From Aphelidium insulamus (lineage: Eukaryota > Aphelidiomycota > Aphelidea > Aphelidiaceae), in assembly GCA_036784855.1 (NCBI GenBank), contig JAZDSV010000028.1:124001-188000 (forward strand): a stretch of DNA of 64,000 bases, read 5' to 3'. The position numbers and the translations under genes were made by a program. The notes beneath the pieces are model-generated. The model did no database searches. It saw only the letters and a program-made list of their open reading frames with translations, and was not told where the DNA came from. Below are positions 43,786 through 55,578 of this stretch, piece after piece (within the stretch, counting starts at the first letter, position 1; each line of letters starts with the position of its first letter).

Positions 43786-44691
43786 ATGAAGAATTTTGTG
43801 ATCTGCCGGAGCGTCGCCATCATCGCCGTGCTGCTGGGTAGTGGCCACACCATGAGGTTGCCACCGGCCGGGGTAACACTGTTTGTCGGACAGCCAGCGG
43901 GTTCAGCAGCAGCTCTGCCCGCGCAACAGATATCTGAACCGGAATCGCGTCATGGCGCCCAGTCTCAACCACCCGCTGCATCACAAACGCCGGGAACACC
44001 GCGCGTGCACCATTCGCGTAACCCGCATGACGACCAGGCACCTGCAAGTCGCCATGGCGTGCAAGAGGATACGGAAGCGCAACGATATCTGCACTGGGAG
44101 CGCTGCATATCACCAAGCCAACTGCAACTCATTATGGGCTGCAGCAGGACGCGACAGGTGCAACGCATACACACCACCAGCTGGTACCCAACCAGTACCC
44201 AACCAGGTGTGCAATCGCATACACACGGCATGGCGCCACATCGTTCACAGGGCAGCGCTAATGCATCACCGCACCCGTGGACGCCGCCGGTTTATGATCA
44301 GCCGCATACGCATGGCGCAAATCCCCACGCGCAGCAGCAGCAGCAACACCCTGCTCATGGCGCGGCATCGGCGCCATGCAAGCGTCTACCAATGGCTGGG
44401 AACACGCAGCCTGCACGACGAGATCCATATGGACCCAGTGCCGCCACGGGCCCGCCAATACCTTCATTTGCAAATCTAGTTCCAAATAACGGTAGATACC
44501 AGGCTGGAGACGAATGTGGAACTCGATTGCCCACCAGTCTCCCTGTGCAACAAGGTGTTGGCCGGCCATTGGAACCTCTGCATGGATATCAGCATGGCAA
44601 TCCAGTAGGATACCAATCGATGCCACCAGAGCGCAACGAAAGCCCAAAGCGCGGCGGCCGTAAGTTTCGCTTCTATGGCAGCGGGAAGTAA
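43786..44691 (+). CDS. Secreted Gln/His/Pro-rich low-complexity protein
   Basis: A single exon of 301 residues. The start at 43786 gives a signal peptide (MKNFVICRSVAIIAVLLGSG) and is preceded by a CCAATCA box; the open frame begins 471 bases earlier, inside the tail of the LtrA gene, and that part is not coding. The mature protein is disordered in appearance: Gln, His, Pro, Ser and Ala dominate, with a Q5 run, and it ends in a basic stretch (ESPKRGGRKFRFYGSGK). One short segment (RYLHWERCISPSQLQLIMGC) might fold. No family recognised; neighbour of another secreted gene in the same orientation. Confidence 0.6.
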   Translation: MKNFVICRSVAIIAVLLGSGHTMRLPPAGVTLFVGQPAGSAAALPAQQISEPESRHGAQSQPPAASQTPGTPRVHHSRNPHDDQAPASRHGVQEDTEAQRYLHWERCISPSQLQLIMGCSRTRQVQRIHTTSWYPTSTQPGVQSHTHGMAPHRSQGSANASPHPWTPPVYDQPHTHGANPHAQQQQQHPAHGAASAPCKRLPMAGNTQPARRDPYGPSAATGPPIPSFANLVPNNGRYQAGDECGTRLPTSLPVQQGVGRPLEPLHGYQHGNPVGYQSMPPERNESPKRGGRKFRFYGSGK

Positions 44692-45213
44692 GTAGTAAAT
44701 AACAGCCTGATGTGGAATCTTGGGGCGACATCAATGCAAAATCGCTATGGACTATTTGAACGAATCAAGGAACGTACAATAAATAGATATAGATATATAT
44801 ATATATATGATCGTACAATCTGACAATGCAATATTCTGGTGGCAACACCTCTTCCCCTGTACATATATCATATATACTGCTGTTAATACATCATTGGTAC
44901 AAATCAACAAGATCTTTGTTCTCTCACCTAGAATCATGTATTGGTGAGTTGCCCGCCATTATACGCGGCACTGATATTAGTGTTTACCGCTTGGTGTTCC
45001 ATTTTGCTGCATTGTGATGAATTGCAGCCTCTGATGTGCCCGGTGTATAGCAAGACATTACTCATTACTTATGGTCTTTACTCTTGAAGAAAGAAAAAGA
45101 AATGAAAAAGAGAGCAGCCAATCAACGGCCAGCGATTTGGGATGCACGCTGTGCCCCTGCTGAAATGCATTTTTCGCGCGCTTTTCTGTTCACTGCTGCA
45201 AAGTATTACAAGA
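44692..45213. other. Intergenic with (AT)n and dispersed repeat copy 2
   Basis: (AT)n at about 44786-44808. The dispersed repeat lies at 45011-45057, and CCAATCA at 45118-45124, 90 bases before the next ATG. No gene recognised. Confidence 0.55.
45011..45057 (+). repeat. Dispersed repeat, copy 2
   Basis: Near-identical (a few mismatches) to the reverse complement of 27172-27218; see there. Confidence 0.7.
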
Positions 45214-46954
45214 ATGGCAAAGTTGCTGTGCTGGAGCGTCGCGGCGGTTGTGCTGCAGTTGACGCGCGTTGATGCCGTTTTTCCATTCGATACCCATTCT
45301 ACTGAGCATATTCCGGTTGCTGTTATCACCATTGCTGATGCGCAAACTGCAAGCTACCCTCCCACGCAACAGCCACCCGCTCCTGCCCCTTCTGGATGGA
45401 TACCACCGCCACCAGGCGCCTACTCTGCAGCTGCTTCTGCTGCACGCTATACAACGCCTCAGTCTCTGCCTACTACCTACGCTGAGCCGCCCCTCACTTC
45501 CAAGCAAAGGTGATGCGGCCGTGCTGGAAGGCGGTTCGTGCGCGCAGCTACGTGATGAGCTGTCAACATCGCGCATAGTTGACAGCTCATTTGACACGTC
45601 TCCACCGATTCGACACGGCGTGGAGGCGGTGTTTGCTGCAGCCGGCCGGGAACGCGACGTGGAGTGCGTGCGTTTCCTGCTTAGCACGTTCAAATCTCTA
45701 TCCAGTACCGACATTGTGTACGATGCCTTTGTCGCCTCCGTGGCAGCGAACTGGGATGTGATGGTGTCTGCGCTGCTGTCCCACATTCCATTTGACCCTG
45801 CAGATAGAACGCAGCGCTTACAACGCGCAGTTCTACTGGCATCGTACTACGACTCATACAAGGCGCAAAAGGCAATTCTTGATAGTGAACACGTCGTTTT
45901 CAACCAAGAGGTCAAACCTCATAAACAGCTGTATTATGCCGCTGTCTCGGGTTCTGTGGGTGCCACTGGTGTGTTGCTGGGTTGGACCGAGTTGATGGCT
46001 AATTGCGGCGCCGAGTGCCAGCTCAGAACATTCAAAGCTGCCGTGAACAACTACAAGAGTGGAACGGCAAAGGCATTGGCCACCTGGCCCGGCAGATCAC
46101 TTGACTGGTCTAATTTATCAATGTTGGAACTGGTTGTCAGCGATGTCCCGAATCACTGGGAACTCGTACTGGAAGCAATTGAATCGGCTAATCCACACGT
46201 GTCCGCCAATGTTCTTCCACTGGCATTGCAAAAGTTCAAATCGCGTAATTCCGACAAGATAATGTCAGTCAAAAATGTTTTGGGCGAACATGACAGCGAG
46301 GGTCTGACATACGTGCACATGGCGGCCAAAGCCGGGTCTCCGTATTGGCTTGAACGTCTGCTGAACACATTCTCCGGCTTTAATCTGTTGAGCAGTCTCA
46401 GTACGGCCAGCTCATCCGTTTTATCACCGCTGCAATATGCGACCGAGGCAGAGTCTACGCAGTGCATGGAATTGCTGTTGAAACGTCCTGGTTTAGCCGA
46501 TTTTGAATGGACCGAGAGCTCCCCTTTCCACATGTCGATCCGTCAGAATTGTCTCCCTTGTCTCGAAAAGCTCTTGGAGCACAAGGTGTCAGTGCTGGAT
46601 GACGACGTCAAACGATGGTTTGAATTGATGGGGCTTGCCACTGAGGTTGCCGACGTGAACATTCTCGAATTTCTGCTGGAAAAGTTTGCAGAATATCATG
46701 CCGTGGACAATTATGTTGCGCAGGGCTTTTTGCTGTATCAGCGTGCTGGCCGTGATCACTTTACGCGCAAGAAGGAACTCATCAACGGCATCCTTGCTTT
46801 GGATGGCGGCAATTCCGGACTTATTAACACTATTATCAATAAACCATACATCAATTTAATTGTCGATGACTGTAAGGCTGAGGCCGAATGCGCAAAGGAA
46901 GTCTTGAAATGTAATGTTGTTAGGTGCTGTACCTCAGCATGTAACATGCTCTAA
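45214..46954 (+). pseudogene. Secreted ankyrin-repeat protein with one frame break
   Basis: Starts with a signal peptide (MAKLLCWSVAAVVLQLTRVD), then a Pro/Ala/Thr-rich linker to a TGA at 45511-45513. Coding continues one base later in the next frame for about 480 residues. That part has ankyrin-like repeats: AAGRERDVECVRFLLSTF, QLYYAAVSGSVGATGVLLG, LTYVHMAAKAGSPYWLERLL, PLQYATEAESTQCMELLLKR and FHMSIRQNCLPCLEKLLEH. The end is cysteine-rich. The shift needed is +1 at AGG TGA TGC; no intron in phase is visible. Options are a one-base insertion (error or mutation) or recoding. Member of the local secreted family by layout, though the ankyrin part is more canonical than in the others. Confidence 0.65.
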
Positions 46955-47180
46955 ATGCAGCCATATCAGCTATCACGCTGACGTTAAAAGTGCCTTCACA
47001 TTCCTCTCCCTTTGAAAGATGCAGAGAAACATTCATACAACATTCATACTACATTCATACTACTTCATACAAAACATTCATACTGCTGCCATAAGTTATA
47101 AGGCCGTACGTCAAGGCCATAAAGAGCTGCAATCCACATGACGTAAGCCAGGGCATGACAAAGCAAATATTTCACGGCAC

Positions 47181-48991
47181 ATGCATCGCCGATCTGCCAA
47201 CACTGCCGCCGCGGCGACTTTGCTTCCAATGGACGCTGAAGGGACGCGCCGGCGCCGTCTCCTACGCCTGCTCGATGTGCGCCTGCTGCCCATAGTATTC
47301 ACACTGTACTTGATGGCGTTCCTGACGCGCGTCAACCTGGCCAACGCGTACCTGGTGCTGGCGGGCGACGGCGGTGGCGACGATGAGTTGACCATCAGTC
47401 CTGCGGCGTATACGGGCGTGGTGGCGGTGTATTTCGTGGGGTACACGCTGCTGCAGATCCCGTCAAATATGTGCATGAAGCGGTGGCAGGCCAGCAGGTG
47501 GCTCACCCTCCTATGCGTGGGGTGGGGTGTGGTTGCCACGGCGCAGGCGGCAGTAGGCACCGTGGTGGAACTACTGGTAGTTCGACTGTTTCTAGGCTGC
47601 ATTCAGGCGGGGTACGTGCATGAAAGTGTATAGTGCGTATATACTTGCTTATCATCAGTGTGTTCCCCGGCATAATCTACTACATGACGTTGTGGTACCG
47701 GGAAGAGGAGAGCGGACTGCGCATCAGTCTGATATTCTCTGGTTCTCTGGTGGCCGCATCCTTTTCGGGATTCCTGGCATTTGGCATTCTGCGCATGGAT
47801 GGCTTGCTTGGCCTCTCTGGCTGGCGGTGGTAAGTGTCTTACTTCTATTGCACGTATTTCTGGTATTACACGTCAGGCTATTCCTGCTGGAGGGAGCGCC
47901 GTCCATACTGTTCGGCGCCGTGGTATATTTTCTACTGCCTGATAATCCGCGCAAGGCCCGCTGGCTGAGTGTGTCGGATTTGGCAGAGTTTGAGTTGGGG
48001 CACAAGCAGCCACACGTCTCCACACCGCCACTGGCCGTCGACTGCTTGCCGTACGAAGACGAGCTCTTATTCGACATCAAGGCCGATGAGAATGACGCGG
48101 ACGGCACTGATGACGAAACAACGGCACTTCTAGCCACGCCATCCCACGGCATCCACCACAAGCACACGCTGGCCAGTGAGCTGAAGGTGGCGGTGACTAA
48201 TCCGACGCTGTGGCTCTTCTCACTGATGTACCTGCTGATATCCACACCGAATGCGGCACTCAACTTTTTCCTCCCGCGCATTGTCGAGCTGTTTGGCTTT
48301 GACGCCATGATGAGCAATTTGATCACGGCGCCGATATACCTTGCGACGGCGGTGACTACGGTGCTCTGGTCCCGTCACTCGGACCTGAAGAATGAGCGCT
48401 CACTGCATCTGGCGGCCCCAATTGTTATGGCAATGCTGAGCTTTCTCGTGCTGGCTGGTGAGTACCATTAGAGTGGTGCACTATGTGTTGCTCAGGCTAA
48501 AATGCGCAGGATTTACTCCGCAGACGGGACTGGTGAGCGGCGATGCTCCAGCGTGGACAGTGCTGGTGGCCACCGCGCTCACTGTTGCGTGCACGGTGCC
48601 GCTGGTGCCACTCACTTGCACCTGGATCGCACAGGCCATCCCGCACGAGCGCCCCATCCTGGTAGCGATCGGCACCGGGATGATGGTGAGCTGCGGCCAG
48701 CTGTCGGGCATCATCACACCGCAACTGTTTGCCGGGCTGGCGCGGACGGTGGCCGTGCCCAGTGCCGCCGCAGACGACGACACCATGGCCGAGTTCAGTG
48801 TGGATGAGACGCGGGTGCTCAGCTACTCGTACGTGCACCTGTGTCTGGCCAGCTGTCTACTGGTGGCTGCGCTGTGCGTGGCGCTGCTACGGACAATGAA
48901 GGTGTTGCCAAATGTGGCAGTTCAGTCGGCAGTGACGTTGTCTCACACAGACACAGTTTTGTACCATTCGACAAGTTCTGTCCGCCGTTGA
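47181..48991 (+). CDS. MFS transporter, anion:cation symporter (Dal5/allantoate permease-like) family
   Basis: Four exons with GT-AG introns near 47612-47660, 47830-47876 and 48460-48509. Begins with the family entry motif LLRLLDVRLLPIVFTLYLMAFLTRVNLANAYL, continues FLGCIQAG then VFPGIIYYMTLWYREEESGLR and GLSGWRWLF, as in fungal allantoate/nicotinate permeases and other ACS members. Twelve membrane segments fit, with an acidic central loop (KADENDADGTDDETT) between helices 6 and 7. Likely plasma-membrane uptake of an organic anion or vitamin; the substrate cannot be read from sequence. The short spacing between exon 2 and exon 3 is unusually well conserved in reading frame. Confidence 0.9.
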
Positions 48992-49088
48992 CAAGTGCCA
49001 AATAGATGACATGACCTTATAATTTCGTATAATTTCGTATACTGTATAGTATACCTGTAAAAGTTGATGTAGATGTGTCTATATAATT

Positions 49089-52000
49089 TTACGGCAGAGC
49101 CTCAAGCAGTGTCAGAACATCTTGGCCAGTTTGCGGCCGATCGTCGGGTAAGTGTTCGCAGCAGCGTCGAATGATGTCTTGATATGTGGGCGGAACTGCA
49201 GTGCCGTCCAATGCACACCTCTGTCCCGCCAGCACCAGCTCTGCCACGGCCTTGTTCCCGCCCGCCACCTGCCCGAATGGTGTCTCACGTGTCATCACCT
49301 CTGTGGCCAGCATGCCGAACGTGAACACGTCCGATCTCGTTGAACAAGTTTCCAACATATCTTCCAGCAATCCGCTCTCATTGGCAATCACTTCGGGGGC
49401 TGTGTATCGACTACAGAACGGTCAGAGACAGTTGGAGAGGAAATACCAACAAACGAACCTCTGCATGGCGACAAAGATGCCGGCGTTTATGGAGGCGTAG
49501 CGCTGGCCACTAACGAGTGCATTGCTTAAGTCTGCAATGATGGCGTGGGGCCGTGTTTGCCGCGCATCATCTTCTCGGTAGCTGATAAATATGTTCTTGG
49601 GTGTGAGACGGTTGTGCACCACACCCATGCCGTGCAGATGCGCCAGACCAGTGGCCACATCCAGCAGTACACTCTTCTTTACGGGGAGTTGATCCCACTT
49701 TTCAACGCTGTCATCATGGAGCTCGGCCCATAGTGTCGATTGACAGGCTGACAGCAGTCTGCCAATAAATGTCAACGGTAATAAGCACAACTTGGCACTT
49801 ACGCCGGCAGCGGATCAGTAGTGGAGTATGCCAGCAATTGTTGAATGTTTGGTCCGCCATTTACCAACCCAAGTACCACGAGTTCCCGGTACCACAGGAA
49901 CTCGGCTTCCTCTGCATCTTGCACTCCATCGGGGTCTACAAAAGTAGATTTAGCAAAGGCAGAACATTTTAACCATAAGCGTACCTTTCCACAGTTTGAC
50001 TGCGATTAGCGATGAGCCGCCGTTTCGACGTAGCAGCAATGGATTGCTCTCTCCATTAAGGTTTGCCGCATACACATCTCCACACCAGGTGCCAAACATC
50101 TTTCTCTCCAGCGTGATAACAGAGTTCAGTTCGGCATTAATCTCCAGCTCGGCGGGCAGCAGGTCCTCTTCTTCTCCATCTTTGGGACTATCGTCCATCT
50201 GTTCATCGCCATCTTCTTGTGCTTTGGCAACACTTTCAGCAGTGACACTCTGCTTGGCGCCGATCGGACTTCGGTTGCCTGGTGTGTACTGGTGGTGATG
50301 GGGACGATGATGTGGTGCCCTATGATCGTTAGGCGACAACCACGGCGGCGATGGCTGCGCAGGGTCCGTGTGCTCTGTCTCGATCTGCACGGTGGTGGTG
50401 GCGTGTGCGTGATTCGGCTGCTGCAGATCTGCTGATGCCAAAGTGGCGGTGAATGTAGGCGCCATTAGACTGCTGTTCCGCAGACGTTCCGTGGCCACCG
50501 TCGTGGTGCGACTATGCTCCGTATAACCGTTTTCGGTATCCACGTTGGCGGAGAGCCTATTGGCGTCTGTGCCACTTATCGGAGACAGTGGCGTCAACAG
50601 TTCATCCATCCCGTCCAGCTCCACTATTAATGTCGGGGCTGGCATTGCCACCTTGCGCCCCAGCACACCCACACTGCCGCTTCCAGTTCCGCCGCTACCG
50701 CCAGCGACACCCACATCCACATGCACGGTGCCATTTGACCACTGGAGACCAATTGATTCAGCTCGTGGCTGTAATGGACGGGTTGCGCTTGCAGTGGTGA
50801 GATACTGCGATCCACCTCCAAGATTCCAAGCCGAGTTGTTGCTGCTTCCATTGACATTACTACTGCTCTGCGGCTTGCAGAGTTGGCCGCTACTGCCGTA
50901 CGCAACCAGCGGGGCATTCGCGTACTGTTCTTGCTGAGGTGTCAGTACCGGCGCCTTCAGTGGAATATGTTCTCGCGGACCCGATAAATGCGACGGAGGC
51001 GCGTACACCCCATTAATTACTCCGACGCCGCTCACGGCTGCGGCTGCTGCCTTGTTGTTACGAGGCAGAGTGGCAGGCGATGCCGCCGTAGCAGGCTTTG
51101 TCGAGGCGGCCGCGGTAAATACATCGGGCTTGCCGCGTGGTTTGTCAGCACGGTGTCTGTACCGCTGACACACCTGGAACACAATAATCATGACGATGGC
51201 CACGCCGACACCGCAGCTGATTAGCATTATGAGATTGTTGGTGCTGGCCGGTGTGTCTGTGCTGCTGGCTGCCGACGGTGGCGGCGTGTACACCACCGGT
51301 GCTACACAATTATCATCAACAGGACGGCATAAAGTGTATAACATACGGGCTTGATCATATAGGGCGTACAGCGACTGTTCATACTGACTGGTGGCGTTTG
51401 TGTAACCGCCAAATGACAGCCAGGTGAACTGGCCCGATGTGCGCCCCGAGGACATGGGTAGTGAGGCGGCAGTAGAGTTTCCGTCCACGGCATTGCAGTC
51501 AAACGCCGTTACATTCGGTGTGCGTGCCCCGGCCGCATGCCACTCCATGCGTGTCAGATTGAGTGTCCAGCGCACAGTCAGTGTGGATGCCATGTCAAAG
51601 TTTCGCAAGCCTCCATACAGTAGCAGAGTGTCGGCTTCACGTGCGAGTCTAGGTCGCGCCTGGGGAAATGGTAGGTCGGCACTATAATGAATTAGCTGTA
51701 TCTGACGGTAACCATAACCTACACGGGATCCGGGGTCGGTGACAGCAGTGTCCACACACTGTTGCTCAAGTCAAACTTCCATAGATCATCATAGAACTCG
51801 CTCAGCTGCGCACAAGTGTTGGCCAAACCTCCCTGTCGACCACCGATGTAAGCACGTATATGCATTCATTGCAGGCAACTTACAAAAATGTATATCGCGT
51901 CCATGTATGCCTCCACGCCGCTCCAAATGCGCGGTAACGGCACACCAACACTGAGTGGGACAATATGTGTCCAGGAAGCAGCAGCGGGAGAAAACTTGAA

Positions 52001-52745
52001 CAACCGGCTGGCCACATTGGTGAAGCAATTGGTGCTGGATACATTGTTCACACCTATTTTAAGTTTACACTTTACACATAAAGGCCATAACGCACCAAAG
52101 ATATAAAAATTGTCGTCATAGACCACACCGCGATGTCCCCAGCTGGGCGGCATGGCCTCACCGGTTGTGGCCAATAAAGTCATACTGAGGTCCGCTGGAT
52201 CAAACATGTGCACGTCATTGAATACGCTACGTGCAAGATATTAGTTAAAACCCAAAAGTATACAATGATACACACCTTGAGTCGCTGATACGACTGCCAC
52301 CGATAAAATAGATCTTATCGTGCCAATTCAGTGCCAACATGTTGGAACGGCCACCGACAAATTTCGTGGCAGCCACGCCAACTATAATGAGTGTTGGTGT
52401 TATATATATTAGTATAGGAGAATACTTGCCGGTCGCCACGGTGTAGCGAGTCTGACTCCACAAGTGACTGACCAAGTCAAATCGCCACATATCGGCCGTC
52501 TGCTGTCCCGGTGCTGTATCACCACCAAATACATAGAGCGATGAACGCGTAATGACGGCTACATCACCAAATATAAGAGACATACTCTGTATGGGCTAAC
52601 CATACAAAACACACTTGCCGGAACAGTTGGCCACGGCTGGCGGAACGAGTCGATCGCCGGGTGCAACAAGTTCGTAGACGGTCACTGACGCGTTCACCCA
52701 GTGTAGATACACACTCTGTATCACCAGCGCCAATGTAGCGAACAT
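49089..52745 (-). CDS. Kelch-repeat receptor pseudokinase
   Basis: About ten exons. Signal peptide at 52745 (MFATLALVIQSVYLHWVNAS), then a Kelch-type beta propeller with blades such as SLYVFGGDTAPGQQTADMWR and LLLYGGLRNFDMASTLTVRW. A single membrane helix (LIMLISCGVGVAIVMIIVFQ) is followed by a Ser/Thr/Pro-rich juxtamembrane region of about 330 residues and a kinase-like domain. The ATP-site lysine is present (LIAVKLWKG), but the catalytic loop reads VVHNRLTPKN (His-Asn-Arg, so the base Asp is lost) and the DFG site reads ADLSNA (Gly lost). The C-lobe is intact (PEVI .. SDVFTFGMLATEVMTRETPF), ending LLEALP. It is therefore a pseudokinase by motif, presumably signalling by scaffolding. Confidence 0.82.
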
Positions 52746-52873
52746 CTTGGCTGCTGTGGCTGATTTACAAGGCGATGTATACATAATTATCTGCAATAGT
52801 TGAGCCGTCACCAAGGCGACTTCGATCTGAAGCTTTCACACACAGACAGCCACTCGCACAGATATCACACGCA

Positions 52874-55049
52874 ATGCTGCTGCAAGCCGCCGCGCGACAT
52901 TTGTCAGCGGCCAGCGTGGCCCCGCTGAATGCCGCCGCTAGGAACCTGCCAGTCTTCACCATTCGCACCGCCTCGTCATCCTCGTCATCCGCCGCCCCCT
53001 CGTCGGCAGCGGTGCGCAAGATCCTCGCGGACGTGGGCTTGGACTCGGGATCGCCGCTGCCCGGCTGCTTCAACGGGCGCTGGAGCGGTGGCGGTGCCGT
53101 CATGGACTGCGTGAACCCGTCCACCAACCAGACCATTGCGCAAGTGCAGACGGTACTCCTCACACATAAGCCACTTCAAACACGCAATCTTCAACTTCAG
53201 TATAGGCCACTCTGGCCGAGGTGGAGACCACCATGCGGCACATGACCGCGGCCAAGCTTGCGTGGCGAGAGGTCTGTATATGCTGCACAGCCAGCACTCA
53301 CACACTCGATACTCATACTGGTCAACCTCCAGACACCGGCGCCGAAACGAGGCGAGATTGTGCGCCAGATGCGCGAGGTTCTGGCGGACAAGCGCGCGGA
53401 ACTGGGCCGCCTGGTGTCGCTGGAGATGGGCAAGATCGAGGCAGAGGGTGTGGGCGAGGTGCAAGAGTTTATCGACGTGTGTGACTATGCCGTCGGCCTC
53501 AGCCGCATGTTGAACGGTCAAGTTATTCCCTCGGAGCGTACGTGTTCTACATATTCCGTGATACTCTTACTGCACCCATATTCTTATCATGGCGGCAGGT
53601 CCCGGCCACTTCATGAAGGAAGTCTACAATCCAATTGGCTGCGTGGGCGTGATAAGTGCCTTCAATTTTCCCGTGGCTGTGTACGGCTGGAACGCCGCGC
53701 TCGGTCTGATTTGCGGCAATCCGATGCTTTGGTACGCAGCAGTCTTACTTGGAATACAGATATATTAGTCTAATTAAACTTGTAGGAAGCCGGCGCCCAC
53801 GGGCTCGCTGTGCGCCATCGCCACCACGAAGCTGCTGGCAGGTGTGCTGGAAAAGAACAATCTACCGGGAGCGCTGTGTTCCCTGATTTGTGGCGGCGCC
53901 GATTTGGGGCAGTCGCTGGTGCATGATCCGCGCGTGGACCTGGTCAGCTTCACCGGCAGCACCGAGGTCGGGCGCAAAGTCGGCATGGCGGTGCAGCAGC
54001 GATTCGGCCGCTCCCTGCTGGAGCTGGGAGGGAACAATGCGATTATCGTGATGGAAGACGCTGATTTAAAGTTGGCCGTGCAATCCATTCTGTTTGCTGC
54101 CGTTGGTACATGCGGTCAGCGCTGTACCACCACCCGTCGCCTGGCAAGTGCGGTGATATTTTCTGAAACTTGGTTTCAACAATCATATGTAGCTCCTCCA
54201 AAAAGGCATATATGACAAATTCATGGCCGAGCTGCTGCGCGCATACGAACAAGTGACTGCGGCCAGAATCGGCGATCCACTGGCCAGTGGAACTCTGTGC
54301 GGCCCGCTGCACACACGGGCGGCAGTCGAGCAGTACCACAAGGCGTTGCGCGATGTTCAGGCACAGGGCGGAAACATTCTGTTTGGCGGCAGTGATGCCA
54401 CGCCCAGCGCTCTGGTCGCCAGTGACTATCACTCTGCGGAACAGCTGCGGTGCGGCTGATTAATCTTGTTATGTTAGTGAAATTAAACTTGCAGCAATGG
54501 CAACTTTGTGGTCCCAACTATCACCCGAGTGTCACCCGAGTCCAAGTGTGCTCAGCATGAAGTATTTGCGCCGATCTTGCACACCATGTCATTTGATGCA
54601 CGTATTCCGTAGTTAGTGCCTTATCGTTCGTATTCTTACATCTAATTAAGACGCTCGACGATGCCATACGCTACAACAATATGGTGGGACAAGGACTCAG
54701 CAGCTCACTGTTCACCTCGTCGCCCGCCAATATATTCCGCTGGACCGGGTAAACATTTATCGTATCATGTCTATTGACTGATATCTCGCGCAGTCCGTCT
54801 GGTTCCGACTGCGGCATTGTCAATGTCAACATTCCCACAAACGGCGCTGAAATCGGTGGCGCGTTCGGTGGCGAGAAGGAGACTGGCGGTGGCCGTGAGT
54901 CTGGCTCTGACAGCTGGAAGCAATACTGTCGTCGGCAGACATGGTAAGACAATTTAATGATGATCATGTAATAAAATTTATACATCATATGCAGCACCAT
55001 CAACTATTCGGGACAACTTCCGCTGGCACAGGGTATATCGTTCGAATAG
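52874..55049 (+). CDS. ALDH7A1: Alpha-aminoadipic semialdehyde dehydrogenase (antiquitin)
   Basis: About nine exons with short GT-AG introns. The Ser/Ala-rich first 45 residues look like a mitochondrial presequence. Conserved blocks follow antiquitin: [109 protein letters not shown], the catalytic Cys in [13 protein letters not shown], and [20 protein letters not shown]. The enzyme oxidises aminoadipate semialdehyde in lysine breakdown and also handles betaine aldehyde. Length near 520 residues is normal. Stop TAG at 55047-55049; AATAAA at 55083-55088 follows. Confidence 0.95.
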
Positions 55050-55082
55050 GAACGCTATAAGATTGGTCAGACTGCATTGGCA

Positions 55083-55088
55083 AATAAA
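55083..55088 (+). terminator. Polyadenylation signal AATAAA of ALDH7A1
   Basis: Canonical hexamer 34 bases after the stop codon. Confidence 0.55.
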
Positions 55089-55099
55089 ATAAGTGAAGT

Positions 55100-55578
55100 A
55101 AATATCCAAGTTTCAGTGTATTAATTACACAGGTAGTAGATACGCTTTGACAAGCAGTCAAAATCTCTACACCATTGGCAATACATAGGCTTCGACTTTC
55201 CCAAGAATCATATTAATAAACGGGTGGGTGATGTTGCATCATTATGTCAATAGGACAAGATATATGAGATGGAACCAGTTTGACAGCTTGCAGATTGAGC
55301 TGATGTGCATCACATGGTTGACAGCAACTACATAACTACAGAACTGCTGAAACATATAGTCAGATGATCATTTGCCCCCAGAGAACGATAAGGCAACAGT
55401 TACGTTTTCCTGGTATGTAAAGGGTCTGTGGTTATCTAATATCTTGATGTATTTTCGTTAAGATATCACTTGGTCAACCGCAGTTGTGGTGGGTGTAGTC
55501 AATGACAACACACAAATGATGTTTTCCGGTTTAGCCTCCTACGATGGAAGCAAAAGTAATGATGATGATGATGTGTGT
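55100..55578. other. Intergenic, no gene recognised
   Basis: About 480 bases separating ALDH7A1 from copy B. The ATGATG tract at 55555-55575 is the counterpart of ATCATC after copy A and marks the edge of the duplication. Confidence 0.5.
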
